Shown: in pieces, positions 17,174 to 27,871 of the stretch
How the letters are laid out: each line of letters starts with the position of its first letter
Position numbering within the stretch: position 1 is the stretch's first letter
Origin: an uncultured Ruminococcus sp.
GTDB taxonomy: Bacteria > Bacillota > Clostridia > Oscillospirales > Ruminococcaceae
NCBI GenBank assembly: GCA_900539095.1
Contig: UQAR01000003.1
Coordinates: 1-64,000, forward strand
DNA length: 64,000 nucleotides
Reading direction: 5' to 3'
The notes under the pieces: model-generated
Told to the model about the DNA's origin: nothing
Database searches by the model: none
What the model saw: the letters and a program-made list of their open reading frames with translations, nothing else
Program-made: the position numbers and the translations under genes

Positions 17174-20100
17174 ATGAAAAAAAGATATTGCAGGATATCG
17201 GTCATAAGCCTGCTGACAGTTTTTCTCTTTTCGTTTGTGATGACTGTTTCAGCCGGGGCAGAGGCAGCGAGGGGTCTGTCTGCGGAAATAAAGACCGATA
17301 AAAACGATTACGTTTCAGGTGACAGAGCCGACATAACTCTGACAATGACTAACGGCGGCAGCGATACGCTGGAAAATGTCAGCGGCGAGATAGTTCTGCC
17401 TGAGGATATGAAACTTATAAGCGGTGCTCTCACCACAGACAGCTATGTTCTGGCGGCAGGCGAAAGCAGAGAACACAAAGTGACGGCAGTGGTCGAAGGC
17501 AGCTCGTCTGCAACTTCTGAAGTGGAAAGCACTGTATCAGAAAGTTCACAAGCTGACAGTTCTGTCAATACAGCTGACACATCATCAGCGGCATCATCAA
17601 AAGCAGCCGATACAGCAGGCAGCGTGAACCCGTCAACAGGCTCACGAAACGCAGCACCGTGGATAGTTCTTATGCTTATGTCAGCGGCGGGACTTATCAT
17701 CATTGCCACAAAGAAAAAGCAGGGCAAGCGTATGCTTTCGATGTTCCTTTGTACCGCAATGTGCGTTTCTGCTTTTGCAGCAGAGTTCCCACAGACAGCC
17801 TCGGCTGACAGTGCGGAAAGCTTTGACGGACTTGTTATAACAAAGGACGTTACTGTAAACGGCAAAAAGGCGACTGTTACGGCAAAGGTAAAAGGCTCTG
17901 TTTCACAGTCTGACGATGACACCGTGACGATATCCTTTGACAGTGGCGACGGCACGCCTGTTGAACCTGTTACCGCAATAAAAGGCAAAGAGGCAGGCAC
18001 TCTTCCACAGGCTTATCAGGCAGGAAGATCATTCACAGGTTGGTATTCAGACAAGGGGCTTACAGAACCTTTCTATGCTGACACAGTGGTAAATGAGGAC
18101 ACGACCCTTTACGCCTCATATGTTGACAGCGACGATAACTTCCAGCTTAACAAGCCGTCAACATACTATGCAGAAGACCAAAGCGAAAAGCTTGCTATCA
18201 CGCTTATAAGCGACAGCGAGATAACAGCGGATAACCTTTTTGACTTCATTTCTCTCAGAGCCTTGACAGGCGAAGTTCCTGATAAGTTCATTGTCACAGC
18301 AAACGGCAATGAATACACTTTTATCCCTGAGAGCAGCTATACAGCAGGCTGCCTTTACAGAATGACCGTCAACGACGGCGTGACTATAAAGGGCGTTGGA
18401 GAAGAAGTCACAGAATACACATTCAGGATATACAAGCCTGAGTCAAATATCCTTGAACTTAACAACGAGGTAAAATATCTTGACAAGGATAAGCTTATCG
18501 CCACAGACAGCGAATTTGAGTATATCGCAAGCAAGTCATATTACAATGAACAGTCCCTTAAAGTGGGCGACACTGTATGTCTTGGTTACGGAACTCAGAA
18601 AATAGACGAGAGCGTCCGCTTTATGAATATCGTTGATATCACAGAATACAGCGGTGAATATTATATCACTCTTGAGGACAGTGACGTTGACGACGTTTTC
18701 GATCAGGTGGATATCAGCTTTAAAAAGGATATGACCAATGAGATACTAAGCGGCGGCATTGACACTCAGGCACTTGAACAGTCGCTTTACAGCAGCGAGG
18801 GCGTTGTTCAGCTGAACATGATAATGGCGGCAGTTCTTGCAGAAAGTGACGAGGTAAAGGACGAACTCGGCGGCGTATCGCTGCTTGCAAGCAACGATAC
18901 TGACAAGGCCATGACAGATTTCTCTGAGAACGCAAGGCTCAAAGAGGACGCACTCTTCGACCTTTCCAAAAAGCTTGGCAAAGACCTTTCCATAAGCGTG
19001 ACCATAGGCGATGCAGAGAATGACAATTTTGGTGTATGCGACCCTGAAAACTGGTGTGCGATAACCTTCACACTGTCATACAACAGCACTATCAAAAACA
19101 AGCTGAAAGTTGACGCATCTATCACCATTACGGAGTATCTGAACATTTCACTTCAGGGCTACAAATCCTTTGAGTTCCATTTGTTCAAAGAAAGCCAGCT
19201 TGAATTTGACTATGCCATAAATGTTTATTCACAGACTGACATAGGTTTCAAGGTGCTTGTATGCTCAACGAACAAGAAAAATGAAAAGTGGCGTGATATC
19301 TCCGACGATGTAAAGAAAATGCTTGGCAGCAACGAGGAGAACGACACCGACAGCCTTGTGGCACAAATGCAGGAAATGCTCTCAAATCAGGGAGATTACA
19401 TTACTCTGTGCGAGATACCGATGTTCAAGGCGTCACAGCCTCTCGTTCCGCCTATAACTATATTCAGCGTAAATCTTGAGCTGAATTATGTTATGAAGGT
19501 AAATTTCGCAGCAGGCATAAGCAGCAACCTGTCAGTCCTTGACGCCACACAGATAGGCGTTTGCGGCGACTCATCAACAGGAAAATTCGAGGGCTATAAA
19601 AACAAGCTCATAGGTGCAGACAGATACAGCTTTGACCTAACAGCCTGCGGCTATATGGGCATAAAGACAGGAATCGAAGGCTCTGTTACACTTTCGTTCT
19701 TTGGTCTTGAACGTCTTGGCAAGGTAGGAATGGCTCTTGAAGTGGGTGCTTATCTTGACCTTTACGGATATGCGAAATATCATGTTGTAAAGCCTGAACA
19801 GTATTACGATAATGTATACCGAACTCTTGTGGGCGGCTTTTACATGGAAAGCGGAATCTACCTTGAGCTGAAACTTATTGCAAAATCAGATGTATTCAAG
19901 GCAAAGCTAGAACTTCCGCTGGCGGAAAAGAAATGGCCGTTCTTCACAATGGGAAATAAAGAAGTCCTATTATCAATGGATAAGCCTACCACGCCTATAG
20001 TTCTCACCTCAGAAAAGGGCGAGGGCAAGGTAAAAGTAAAAATGGAAGAACTGCCTGCTATGACCGGCACTGTTCTTGACATAACCACAGGCAAGAAGAA

Positions 20101-23100
20101 AAACCATGCTGTCATTCCTTGGGGCAATATCTTCATGGGCTTTTCTCACAGGGGATTCACTATCGAACAGGTATACTCCTCTAAAATAAGAGGCTTTGAC
20201 AAATATGTTCAGTATAACAAGGCTTATGACCCGTCAAAGAACACTGTTTCAGCAACGGCTGAGATATACTACACAGGGCCGTATCTCCAGTTCACAAAGG
20301 CTGCGGCAAAGGGAACTAACACGGTCGCAAACGTAGAAATAATCTGGGCTGACGCCACAAAGATAAAGCCTGACGAGATAGGCAAGGTGTACACTGCAAA
20401 CTTCTACTCTGAGGTAGACGGTGTGAGAGAGCTTATCGGCACAAGACAGGTCATGGCAGGAAATGTTGCAGGTGCGATGTATCCTGACGGCATATACGGT
20501 GTAAAATACACAAGAGGTTCATGGAACAAAGACCCTGCCACAACAGTGATGAGAAACAACACTGACTTTATTTATTCAAGGCAGAAAATGCAGGGTAAGG
20601 TAGCATTCCTTTACTATGACGCAAACACCAACCTTTGGACGGCTGAGATAAGGGCTGCCAATGTCAATGAAAAGGCTGTTCCGCCTGAAGAGGCTGACAG
20701 CAAGTATATGAAACTGAAAGAATGGCATACAAGGATAGGCTACAATTACAGAAGTGATGTTTGCGAGGCTACAAACGGCATAAAGGTAATGAACCAGGGC
20801 ATCTATGAACGTCTTGGTTCACAAGATCTCGTTTACGGTCAGCCTGTTGACAAGGCACTGTATAAGGTGACTTCACCATACCATTATGATCTACTCATGA
20901 CTCTTCATATAGCAAATCAAAGAGAGTATTACTCACTCACCTATATCTACACCGCATCTTATGATGTGGCTGACCTCAACGTTAAGTTCGCATATGAAGA
21001 TTACAAGGGCGAACAGCACGTCGAGATGTACACCTATCCTTACAACGGCAACATAAACATAATGCCGTGGAACCACCCGCTTGGCAAAAGACTTCTCGGC
21101 TACAGCACAGACCCTAGCGACGGAAATATATACGGCGAGGATATGTGGTTCCCACCAGTGAGGGACGATGTTACCTACTTTGGTGTCTATGAAACAAAGC
21201 CGTGCAAAGTCACGCTGCAATACTATGATGACATCAACCACAAGTATGTAGACTATAAGACCTACACGGTGCAAAGCGGAAACAAGATACCTGAGGAATA
21301 TTTCAAAGAGGCTGAGGACGCCTGCATATGGCGTGAAAATACTGAGCACACCATAAACTACTGGGAAAACGCAAGGAGCGAATCCAAGTTTGACAAAGAC
21401 AAGAAAGTCCTTGGGGACATCACTCTGAGAGTGAATTTCGAGCAGACCTTAACTCTAAAGCTTGACCCAGGCGAGGGCAAATTCAATTCTGACGTAACAG
21501 AGATAAAGGTAACTTCCAAAAACTTCTTTGAGTTCATTCCGGCGGAATGGGCTGCAAAGGAATCAGACGAAACAAATGACTACAAGCTCACAGGTTGGAA
21601 AAACCCTCTCACAGGAGATATATACGCAGTGGGTCAAAAGGCTTACTGGGGCATTCCAACTACCCTGACGGCAGTTTATGCGGCAGTGCCTAAAACTTAT
21701 AACGCCACGATCACAACTGAATACGGCGTGCTGCAAAACGGCAAGACTGAGGACACATATTCAGGCGGATATGAGGGCTATACTGATTTTGTAAACAAGT
21801 ATTTGAACTGGCTGCCTGCTGACGTTGTAGAGGAAGGCTTGACAAGGAGCTGTAAAGGCTGCTCAAAAATTCTTTCATCTGACGGACTTTCCATTACAAT
21901 CAACTATGACAGCTGGAGCACCACCGTCCACAAGCACACTATCACACTTGACCCTAACGGCGGTGTTCTTAACGGCATAAGTTCAAAGACCGTTGACTAC
22001 GGCACACTTCTCGACCTGACATCAATGGCGTCACCTACAAAGACCGACGATATGCGTGACTATATCCTTCAAGGTTGGGAAGATCAGGACGGAAAGTTCT
22101 ACAACGCAATGGACAAAAATATCATCGTCCGCAAGGATCTTGACCTAAAAGCCGTTTGGGAAGATGGAAAGCTTAAAGAATACACCATAACCTATATCCT
22201 TAACGGAAATACTATCGACACTGTAACGATGCACTACGGCGACACGCTCACAGACTATGGTAAGCCTGATGAGGCGGCAGGACTGCTGTTCAGCGGCTGG
22301 ACGTGGAGTTCAAAGAACGGACTGCTCTCCGAGATGCCAAAAACAATGCCTGCATATGATCTGACAGCTACAGCCACAGCAGAACAGTGCTATGTATACT
22401 ACGAGGTAGACGGCGAATCCATTTCTGACCCTGAACCTGCGGCTATTGGCAGCTTGGTAACGGTAAAGGATAAGTTCACAGCCGAGGGTTATGAGGTATC
22501 CGACTGGACAACTGAGGGCGTAACGATAACAGACGGCAAGTTCACAATGCCTGCCGGAAACGTAACTTTCAAGGCAACAAAGACGCCAAAGAAATACAAA
22601 GTGACGATCTATGTTGACGGCAAGGTGATCGCCGACAGTCCGATAAGTGCAGACTACAACAGCACTATCACACTGCCTAAGCAGCCTGAACGTGAGGGCT
22701 ACACATTCTACTGGAAAACAGCAGATGATACGCTCATACCTGACGGCGAATACACTATCCCTGCAAAGGACACAGAAGTATACGGTGTTTACACCGAAAA
22801 GACTTTCAAGGCTTACTTCTATCTCGAGGGCGAAGACGAACCTTTTTATGTTGAGGAAAACCTTGTAAAAGGCTCTAAGGTACAGATCACTCACTATCCT
22901 GACAAAAAAGAGGACGGACAGACGTTCACAGGCTGGTATCCGACAGACGTTATACCTCGATACGACAACACCTATATCATTGAGGACAGTGACATTCATT
23001 TCACAGGAAAACTTGCGACTATAAAGTTCTGCTCGGCAGTAATAATAATGAGTACAGAGGACGAAAACGGCAATGACGTCCAGTTTGACGTTTGGCGGGA

Positions 23101-23302
23101 CTTCGGCGACTATGGTGAAACTATCACCGTTCCTGACCTTTCAAAAGACGGTTATATGCTGTATTATGACTGTGAAATAAAAGGTGCTTACGACAACAAT
23201 GCCCACACTGTCACATTGCCTGAGGCAGATTCAGGAACTGACGTAGTAATGATCAATATCTCATACCAAAAGATAGACCCTGATGAACCTCCATTAGGAT
23301 AA
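17174..23302 (+). CDS. giant secreted surface protein with InlB-type B repeats
   Basis: 2,042 residues. Residues 1-30 are a signal peptide. Residues 32-115 look like a DUF11/CARDB-type beta domain, followed by a Ser/Thr/Ala-rich linker. At 152-156 an NPSTG motif precedes a hydrophobic helix (about 162-178) and KKKQGKR, which is a sortase-like sorting signal in the middle of the chain. A second signal-peptide-like hydrophobic stretch follows at once (187-206). The remainder has several Listeria-Bacteroides (InlB B) repeats (FTGWYSDKGL, LTGWKNPLTG, LQGWEDQDG, FTGWYPTD) around a large unassigned region at about 320-1100. There is no C-terminal anchor. A GGGGGTAGGA site precedes the ATG. Probable role is adhesion or surface display, inferred from architecture only. 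Confidence 0.85.
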   Translation: MKKRYCRISVISLLTVFLFSFVMTVSAGAEAARGLSAEIKTDKNDYVSGDRADITLTMTNGGSDTLENVSGEIVLPEDMKLISGALTTDSYVLAAGESREHKVTAVVEGSSSATSEVESTVSESSQADSSVNTADTSSAASSKAADTAGSVNPSTGSRNAAPWIVLMLMSAAGLIIIATKKKQGKRMLSMFLCTAMCVSAFAAEFPQTASADSAESFDGLVITKDVTVNGKKATVTAKVKGSVSQSDDDTVTISFDSGDGTPVEPVTAIKGKEAGTLPQAYQAGRSFTGWYSDKGLTEPFYADTVVNEDTTLYASYVDSDDNFQLNKPSTYYAEDQSEKLAITLISDSEITADNLFDFISLRALTGEVPDKFIVTANGNEYTFIPESSYTAGCLYRMTVNDGVTIKGVGEEVTEYTFRIYKPESNILELNNEVKYLDKDKLIATDSEFEYIASKSYYNEQSLKVGDTVCLGYGTQKIDESVRFMNIVDITEYSGEYYITLEDSDVDDVFDQVDISFKKDMTNEILSGGIDTQALEQSLYSSEGVVQLNMIMAAVLAESDEVKDELGGVSLLASNDTDKAMTDFSENARLKEDALFDLSKKLGKDLSISVTIGDAENDNFGVCDPENWCAITFTLSYNSTIKNKLKVDASITITEYLNISLQGYKSFEFHLFKESQLEFDYAINVYSQTDIGFKVLVCSTNKKNEKWRDISDDVKKMLGSNEENDTDSLVAQMQEMLSNQGDYITLCEIPMFKASQPLVPPITIFSVNLELNYVMKVNFAAGISSNLSVLDATQIGVCGDSSTGKFEGYKNKLIGADRYSFDLTACGYMGIKTGIEGSVTLSFFGLERLGKVGMALEVGAYLDLYGYAKYHVVKPEQYYDNVYRTLVGGFYMESGIYLELKLIAKSDVFKAKLELPLAEKKWPFFTMGNKEVLLSMDKPTTPIVLTSEKGEGKVKVKMEELPAMTGTVLDITTGKKKNHAVIPWGNIFMGFSHRGFTIEQVYSSKIRGFDKYVQYNKAYDPSKNTVSATAEIYYTGPYLQFTKAAAKGTNTVANVEIIWADATKIKPDEIGKVYTANFYSEVDGVRELIGTRQVMAGNVAGAMYPDGIYGVKYTRGSWNKDPATTVMRNNTDFIYSRQKMQGKVAFLYYDANTNLWTAEIRAANVNEKAVPPEEADSKYMKLKEWHTRIGYNYRSDVCEATNGIKVMNQGIYERLGSQDLVYGQPVDKALYKVTSPYHYDLLMTLHIANQREYYSLTYIYTASYDVADLNVKFAYEDYKGEQHVEMYTYPYNGNINIMPWNHPLGKRLLGYSTDPSDGNIYGEDMWFPPVRDDVTYFGVYETKPCKVTLQYYDDINHKYVDYKTYTVQSGNKIPEEYFKEAEDACIWRENTEHTINYWENARSESKFDKDKKVLGDITLRVNFEQTLTLKLDPGEGKFNSDVTEIKVTSKNFFEFIPAEWAAKESDETNDYKLTGWKNPLTGDIYAVGQKAYWGIPTTLTAVYAAVPKTYNATITTEYGVLQNGKTEDTYSGGYEGYTDFVNKYLNWLPADVVEEGLTRSCKGCSKILSSDGLSITINYDSWSTTVHKHTITLDPNGGVLNGISSKTVDYGTLLDLTSMASPTKTDDMRDYILQGWEDQDGKFYNAMDKNIIVRKDLDLKAVWEDGKLKEYTITYILNGNTIDTVTMHYGDTLTDYGKPDEAAGLLFSGWTWSSKNGLLSEMPKTMPAYDLTATATAEQCYVYYEVDGESISDPEPAAIGSLVTVKDKFTAEGYEVSDWTTEGVTITDGKFTMPAGNVTFKATKTPKKYKVTIYVDGKVIADSPISADYNSTITLPKQPEREGYTFYWKTADDTLIPDGEYTIPAKDTEVYGVYTEKTFKAYFYLEGEDEPFYVEENLVKGSKVQITHYPDKKEDGQTFTGWYPTDVIPRYDNTYIIEDSDIHFTGKLATIKFCSAVIIMSTEDENGNDVQFDVWRDFGDYGETITVPDLSKDGYMLYYDCEIKGAYDNNAHTVTLPEADSGTDVVMINISYQKIDPDEPPLG

Positions 23303-23309
23303 AAGATCG

Positions 23310-23337
23310 CAGCCGCAGAACATTCTGCGGCTGTTTT
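23310..23337 (+). terminator. terminator of the surface-protein gene
   Basis: Perfect ten-pair stem CAGCCGCAGA/TCTGCGGCTG with a four-base loop, followed by TTTT. Confidence 0.85.
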
Positions 23338-23347
23338 CATTCATGCA

Positions 23348-23382
23348 GAAAAAAGGACGAACACAAAATGTTCGTCCTTTTA
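23348..23382 (-). terminator. terminator of the GGDEF-EAL gene
   Basis: Perfect 13-pair stem AAAAGGACGAACA/TGTTCGTCCTTTT with a five-base loop. With A and T tracts on both sides it can act in both directions between the converging genes. Confidence 0.88.
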
Positions 23383-23386
23383 TTTA

Positions 23387-25060
23387 TCAGTTATAACCGC
23401 AGGCAAGACGTTTCTCAAACTCAGCCGCAGGCAGAGGCTTGTCAAACACAAAGCCCTGAACAGCGTCACAGCCAACTTCTCTGAGATAGTCAAGCTGTTG
23501 CTCAGTTTCAACGCCCTCGGCGATAGTTTCCTTGCCAAGCTTTTTAACCATTTTTATAATGTAATAGAACATTATAAGATCTTTATCCTTGCCCTCATAA
23601 TCCTTTTCAAGAGGAATAAAGGACTTGTCTATCTTTATTACCTGAAGATCAACATTCTTTATCATATTGAGCGATGAAAAGCCAGTACCAAAGTCGTCCA
23701 TAGATGTGACGATACCGTTAGCTCTCAGACCATTCACGATCTCTGTGATAAGCTCAAAATTCTGATAATCCTCGCTTTCAGTAAGCTCTATTTCTATAAG
23801 CTGGTGATCAAGCTCGTATTTGTCGATCAAGGCAACTATATTACCTATCATATTTTTTTCTTCCAGGTGTTTCCTCGAAAAATTCACTGATATCCTCAAG
23901 GGTTCAAAACCCATATCTATGCGTTTTCTCAGCCATTTGCAAACTTCTTCAAGTACATAGTAGTCAAGCTTTATTATGCTTCCGTCATTCGTAAGAAGCG
24001 GAATAAACTCCACCGGTGCTGATAACCTTCCCTTTCTATGCCAACGTACAAGGGCTTCTGCACCAAATATCTCCTTGGTTTCGATGCGTACCTTTGGCTG
24101 ATAATACACCTCGAACTCACCTGCCATAAGCCCAGCCATGAAGTTTGACAGCACTCCCTGAATTTTCATCAGTTCTTGTTTTATATTTTCGGAATACTCC
24201 ATTACATGGCCTGCACCAACTCGTCTTGCAGCAGCATATGCAATGCTTGCACGAGCCATTACTTCTCTTGGATATCTTATACCCACAGTTGACGAATATC
24301 CGATCGTTGCACTAAAAATAAAATCCTTTGATACTTTGCCATCATCATACCTTATGTTCATAAAGCTGAGCATATCAATATATTCTCTGAGCGATTCGTT
24401 CTTTACAAGCATAACGAAATTATCGCCGCCAAGTCTTGCAATCATCTCACCATCTGAAAGATTTCGGTATATTGTCTTTGTATAATTACGCAAAACAACG
24501 TCGCCCTGTTCGTAATTTAATACCTTATTTACATATTTGAAGTTATGTATATTGAAAAAGATTATACTGAAATCCTCTATCCTGTTTTGTGCTATAAGCA
24601 TAGCGGCGTGATTTATCAAAGCGTCTAAAGTTGCTGCACCTGTTTCGATATCCGTTTTTATAACATGAGTAACAAGCTCCTGCATAACTACCCTGTTAAA
24701 TTGGATAAATACAGTGTTTGCGATTATCTCTACGATATTCCTTTGCTCGTTATCAAAGCCATTGGAATTACCAGAATAAAAGGTCACTGTTATAAAGCCG
24801 CCTTCAAACAAAGGAAAACTTGCCTCAAAAGGCTCGTTTTCCACGTCATTCTCTCTGTCATAAAGCACCATGAGCACATCTGCACCATCCTCACAAAGCT
24901 TTGTTGCAGGCATTTTCACTGCAAGCTCCGCTCTGACGATGTCAAGCTTGTCTGCCACAGCAGCCACAGCACTTTTCACCTTGGCAATGCATTCGTCAAT
25001 ATTCTCCGAATCTTCATATATCGTTCGGAAGAAAAGCATCAAATCATTATCAAAATTCAT
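23387..25060 (-). CDS. GGDEF-EAL protein, probable c-di-GMP phosphodiesterase
   Basis: 557 residues, soluble. Residues 1-135 form an N-terminal sensor region (GAF-like at most). The GGDEF domain has a changed signature, ARLGGDNF, so the catalytic Glu is lost and cyclase activity is doubtful. The EAL domain keeps [34 protein letters not shown] and TIAEGVETE, so it should hydrolyse c-di-GMP, possibly with the GGDEF domain sensing GTP. Start ATG 25058-25060 is preceded by GTGGGGAT; an in-frame TTG nine codons upstream lacks a ribosome site. It stands alone. Confidence 0.9.
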   Translation of the reverse strand: MNFDNDLMLFFRTIYEDSENIDECIAKVKSAVAAVADKLDIVRAELAVKMPATKLCEDGADVLMVLYDRENDVENEPFEASFPLFEGGFITVTFYSGNSNGFDNEQRNIVEIIANTVFIQFNRVVMQELVTHVIKTDIETGAATLDALINHAAMLIAQNRIEDFSIIFFNIHNFKYVNKVLNYEQGDVVLRNYTKTIYRNLSDGEMIARLGGDNFVMLVKNESLREYIDMLSFMNIRYDDGKVSKDFIFSATIGYSSTVGIRYPREVMARASIAYAAARRVGAGHVMEYSENIKQELMKIQGVLSNFMAGLMAGEFEVYYQPKVRIETKEIFGAEALVRWHRKGRLSAPVEFIPLLTNDGSIIKLDYYVLEEVCKWLRKRIDMGFEPLRISVNFSRKHLEEKNMIGNIVALIDKYELDHQLIEIELTESEDYQNFELITEIVNGLRANGIVTSMDDFGTGFSSLNMIKNVDLQVIKIDKSFIPLEKDYEGKDKDLIMFYYIIKMVKKLGKETIAEGVETEQQLDYLREVGCDAVQGFVFDKPLPAAEFEKRLACGYN

Positions 25061-25178
25061 TTTTATCCCCACTAATTTTTTATTCAATGATCGCGTTCAG
25101 GAAAACGTTTTCAAAAATACCTACACTTACCTTATTATATTTTACTACTTTTTATAAAAAAAGTCAAGCAAGCATAGC

Positions 25179-25207
25179 AAAACGCCGTCCTTTTCCGACG
25201 GCGTTTT
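25179..25207 (-). terminator. terminator of the uridine kinase-like gene
   Basis: Perfect 11-pair stem AAAACGCCGTC/GACGGCGTTTT with a seven-base loop, just after the stop on the minus strand. Confidence 0.85.
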
Positions 25208-25213
25208 ATCGTC

Positions 25214-26149
25214 TTAGTATCTATAGCTGCTCTCACCGACAAACTCCCTTGCCAGCGAATTTGTCGGCACGCTTTCAAGAGCCACAGGCTCTATCTCCTC
25301 CAACGCCTTGAGCATAGGCAGAAAGCGTTCAAAGCCCTCATAGCTATGGCTTTCACGGCGTAATGTTTCAAGCAGATAGTTCTTATACAAGGCAGGCTCA
25401 TAGGCATGGAAAGTATCCACTGAAAACTCAGCCCTGTGCTTGTATGGCATTATATACTTGTTCTCGCCAGCCTCAACGCTGTCGAACATATCTAGTGTTT
25501 CCGCTGCACTTCTGCCACGGAAAAGTCCGTCTCTGATGAGCCTTCTCATAAGTCTTATATAGCAAGGGTGCAAAAGCTCTCCGTCTTTCATTTCAAGTCT
25601 GCTGCGGACGCTGACGTACATACACCTTGCATAATCCCCTGCCGCACCTGTTACCTCAGGATTTAGTGCATGGATACCCTCAAAGACAACTATATCGTTT
25701 TTGTCACGTCTGAGTCTTTCGCCGTCACGTCTGCACTGCCCTGAAAACTCGAACTTCGGCAAAACGACTTCCTCGCCACTGTTTATCTTTTCCATATGCT
25801 CGTAAAGGAGCTTTCTGTCTATTCTGTCAGGTGACTCATAATCTGGTTTTCCGTCCTCGCCGATAGCAACGGTAAAGCTGTCAGCAGGAAGAAAATAATC
25901 GTCCATTGAGATAGAATGGGTGTGTATTCCTCGGCTGTCCAATATCTCTTCTATTTTCAGTGCCGTGGTGGTCTTTCCTGCACCTGACGGGCCTGCAAGA
26001 AGAAGTATCGGCTTTTCGTTATGCTGCTCCTCTATACTGTCTGCGATAGCAATAAGCTTATCATTATATTTTCTGTCACATTCCGCTACAAAAAGCTTTT
26101 CGTCATCTCTGACCTTTCTGTTTATGGCGTTGACGTGTATCTTTTTCAT
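25214..26149 (-). CDS. uridine kinase/phosphoribulokinase-family P-loop kinase
   Basis: 311 residues. A Walker A motif GPSGAGKTTTAL lies near residue 53. It is followed by the family's MDDYFL and ESPDRID segments and VVFEGIHALNP, and a basic lid-like region (VRSRLEMKDGELLHPCYIRLMRR). The longer Firmicutes relatives carry an N-terminal TGS-like half (about 550 residues in total); that half is absent here. The likely activity is nucleoside phosphorylation, but substrate is uncertain. I start at ATG 26147-26149, where the family similarity begins; an in-frame extension to 26221 runs through a hairpin. The beta-CASP gene lies immediately upstream in the same direction. Confidence 0.82.
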   Translation of the reverse strand: MKKIHVNAINRKVRDDEKLFVAECDRKYNDKLIAIADSIEEQHNEKPILLLAGPSGAGKTTTALKIEEILDSRGIHTHSISMDDYFLPADSFTVAIGEDGKPDYESPDRIDRKLLYEHMEKINSGEEVVLPKFEFSGQCRRDGERLRRDKNDIVVFEGIHALNPEVTGAAGDYARCMYVSVRSRLEMKDGELLHPCYIRLMRRLIRDGLFRGRSAAETLDMFDSVEAGENKYIMPYKHRAEFSVDTFHAYEPALYKNYLLETLRRESHSYEGFERFLPMLKALEEIEPVALESVPTNSLAREFVGESSYRY

Positions 26150-26178
26150 TATGTGATTTGTTCCTTTCGTATGCATTA

Positions 26179-26211
26179 GGCAACACCGCACATAAAGCGT
26201 GCAGTGTTGCC
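26179..26211 (-). other. imperfect inverted repeat between the beta-CASP and kinase genes
   Basis: GGCAACACCGCAC pairs with GTGCAGTGTTGCC at 12 of 13 positions around a seven-base loop. No T-tract follows. It may be a processing or stability element in the two-gene transcript. Confidence 0.45.
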
Positions 26212-26239
26212 CGTATCTCATATTATATGCACGGCAAGG

Positions 26240-27826
26240 CTAGTCGTTCCACTTTGCACAGATATTGTTTATAGTGTCAGTAAGCTTTGCAAGGTCTTTA
26301 TTTGTAAGACCTGAGCTTTTGTTCACCAAAGCCGTCAGCCTGTCAAGAGCACTGAGCAGACGCTGATAATTAGGCGATGCACCAGTCTTTTTAACTATCT
26401 TCACAGGGGTCGTGTTTTTGAACTCGCCGCTTATAAGGTCAAGCTCCGCACCGCTGTAAGGTGCAAAGGCGTTAAGCCCGAAATCGTTACGCAAATGCTC
26501 CTTATATGCCTCGGCAACTGAATCCTCGCCGTGGTTGACAAAGACTTTCTTAGGCGGCTTTTCATAGCTTTTTATCCACCTGTCCAGGCCGTCAACGTCA
26601 GCATGACCGCTCACGCCCGGCAGCACCAGTATCTCAGCCCTGACAACGACTTCCTCGCCGAAAAGCTTTGCAGTTTTTGCACCCTCCACAAGACTTCTTC
26701 CAAGGGTATTCATAGCCTGATAGCCCACAAAAAGTATGGTGTTTTCAGGTTTCCACAAATTGTGCTTTAGGTGGTGTTTTATTCTGCCTGCCTCGCACAT
26801 ACCGCTTGCGGAAATTATTATCTTAGGTGTGTCGATAAAGTTTATGGCTCTTGACTCGTCACTTGTGACAGCGATATTAAGTCCGCTGAAAGTGATAGGA
26901 TTTACGCCCTTGTTCACATAGGACATTGCCTCTTCATCGAAACAGGAATTTTTGTTCTTGTTGAATATCTGCGTTGCCTCGATAGCAAGTGGAGAATCCA
27001 CATACACAGGAAAATCACCATGACCCGTCACCATATTCTCCGCCTTGATATGCCTTATAAAATACAGCAGTTCCTGTGTTCTGCCCACTGCAAATGACGG
27101 TATAACAAGATTTCCACCCCTGTCAAAGGTCTTTTGGATCACCTCTGCAAGCCTCTTTGCATAGTCCTTAGGCTTATCATGGCGGCGATTGCCGTATGTT
27201 GACTCCATGACAACATAATCCGCCTCGGTTATATACTGCGGATCTCTGATAAGCGGCTGGTCAAGGTTTCCGATATCGCCTGAAAATACTATCTTCCGCT
27301 CCTCGCCGTTCTCAGTGAGCCATATCTCAATACTCGATGAACCAAGCAAGTGACCTGCGTCGATAAAACGCACTTTTATGCCCTCTGATATCTCCGTCAC
27401 CTCACTGTATGGGTGCGGACAAAGGCAGGCAATAGCCGCCTCGGCATCAGCCATGGTATAAAGGGGCGACACTTCGCCGGTGCCCTTACGTTTGCCCTTT
27501 CTGCTACGCCACTCAGCCTCGAACTCCTGAATGTGAGCCGAGTCCCTGAGCATTATCTCACACAGATTGCAGGTCGCCTCAGTTGCGTGTATCTGACCTG
27601 CAAAGCCGCCTGCCGCAAGAAGAGGCAGCAGACCTGAATGGTCTATATGTGCATGAGTGAGCAATACAAAATCTATATTTCCTGGAGGACAAGGTATCTT
27701 AGCATTTTCAAAATAGTCTACTCCCTGTTCCATTCCGAAATCTACCAGAAATCTTTTTCCGCAAGCCTCTATATATGTACAGCTGCCAGTTACTTCGTGT
27801 GTTGCACCGATAAAATTAAGTTTCAT
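26240..27826 (-). CDS. MBL-fold beta-CASP hydrolase (RNA nuclease family)
   Basis: 528 residues. The metallo-beta-lactamase motif THAHIDHSG is near residue 57, with the additional metal ligands in DAGHLLGSS and FSGDIGN. The inserted beta-CASP domain shows VVMESTYGNR, IPSFAVGRTQELL and SASGMCEAGR, and the late HADVDGLDRW and VNHGE motifs follow. This arrangement fits RNA-processing endonucleases/exonucleases of the YSH1/CPSF-73 type. The last 50 residues are a helical tail. GAGGGGAT lies ahead of the ATG. It is transcribed from the promoter at 27883-27911 together with the kinase-like gene. Confidence 0.9.
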   Translation of the reverse strand: MKLNFIGATHEVTGSCTYIEACGKRFLVDFGMEQGVDYFENAKIPCPPGNIDFVLLTHAHIDHSGLLPLLAAGGFAGQIHATEATCNLCEIMLRDSAHIQEFEAEWRSRKGKRKGTGEVSPLYTMADAEAAIACLCPHPYSEVTEISEGIKVRFIDAGHLLGSSSIEIWLTENGEERKIVFSGDIGNLDQPLIRDPQYITEADYVVMESTYGNRRHDKPKDYAKRLAEVIQKTFDRGGNLVIPSFAVGRTQELLYFIRHIKAENMVTGHGDFPVYVDSPLAIEATQIFNKNKNSCFDEEAMSYVNKGVNPITFSGLNIAVTSDESRAINFIDTPKIIISASGMCEAGRIKHHLKHNLWKPENTILFVGYQAMNTLGRSLVEGAKTAKLFGEEVVVRAEILVLPGVSGHADVDGLDRWIKSYEKPPKKVFVNHGEDSVAEAYKEHLRNDFGLNAFAPYSGAELDLISGEFKNTTPVKIVKKTGASPNYQRLLSALDRLTALVNKSSGLTNKDLAKLTDTINNICAKWND

Positions 27827-27871
27827 TGACCCGATCCCCTCGTTTCGTTCATATTCTGTGACAGTATCTCT

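Noticed and set aside
21300..23000. Long reverse-strand reading frames inside the surface-protein gene
   Set aside because: They lack ribosome sites and family similarity and lie fully within a clear coding frame on the other strand.
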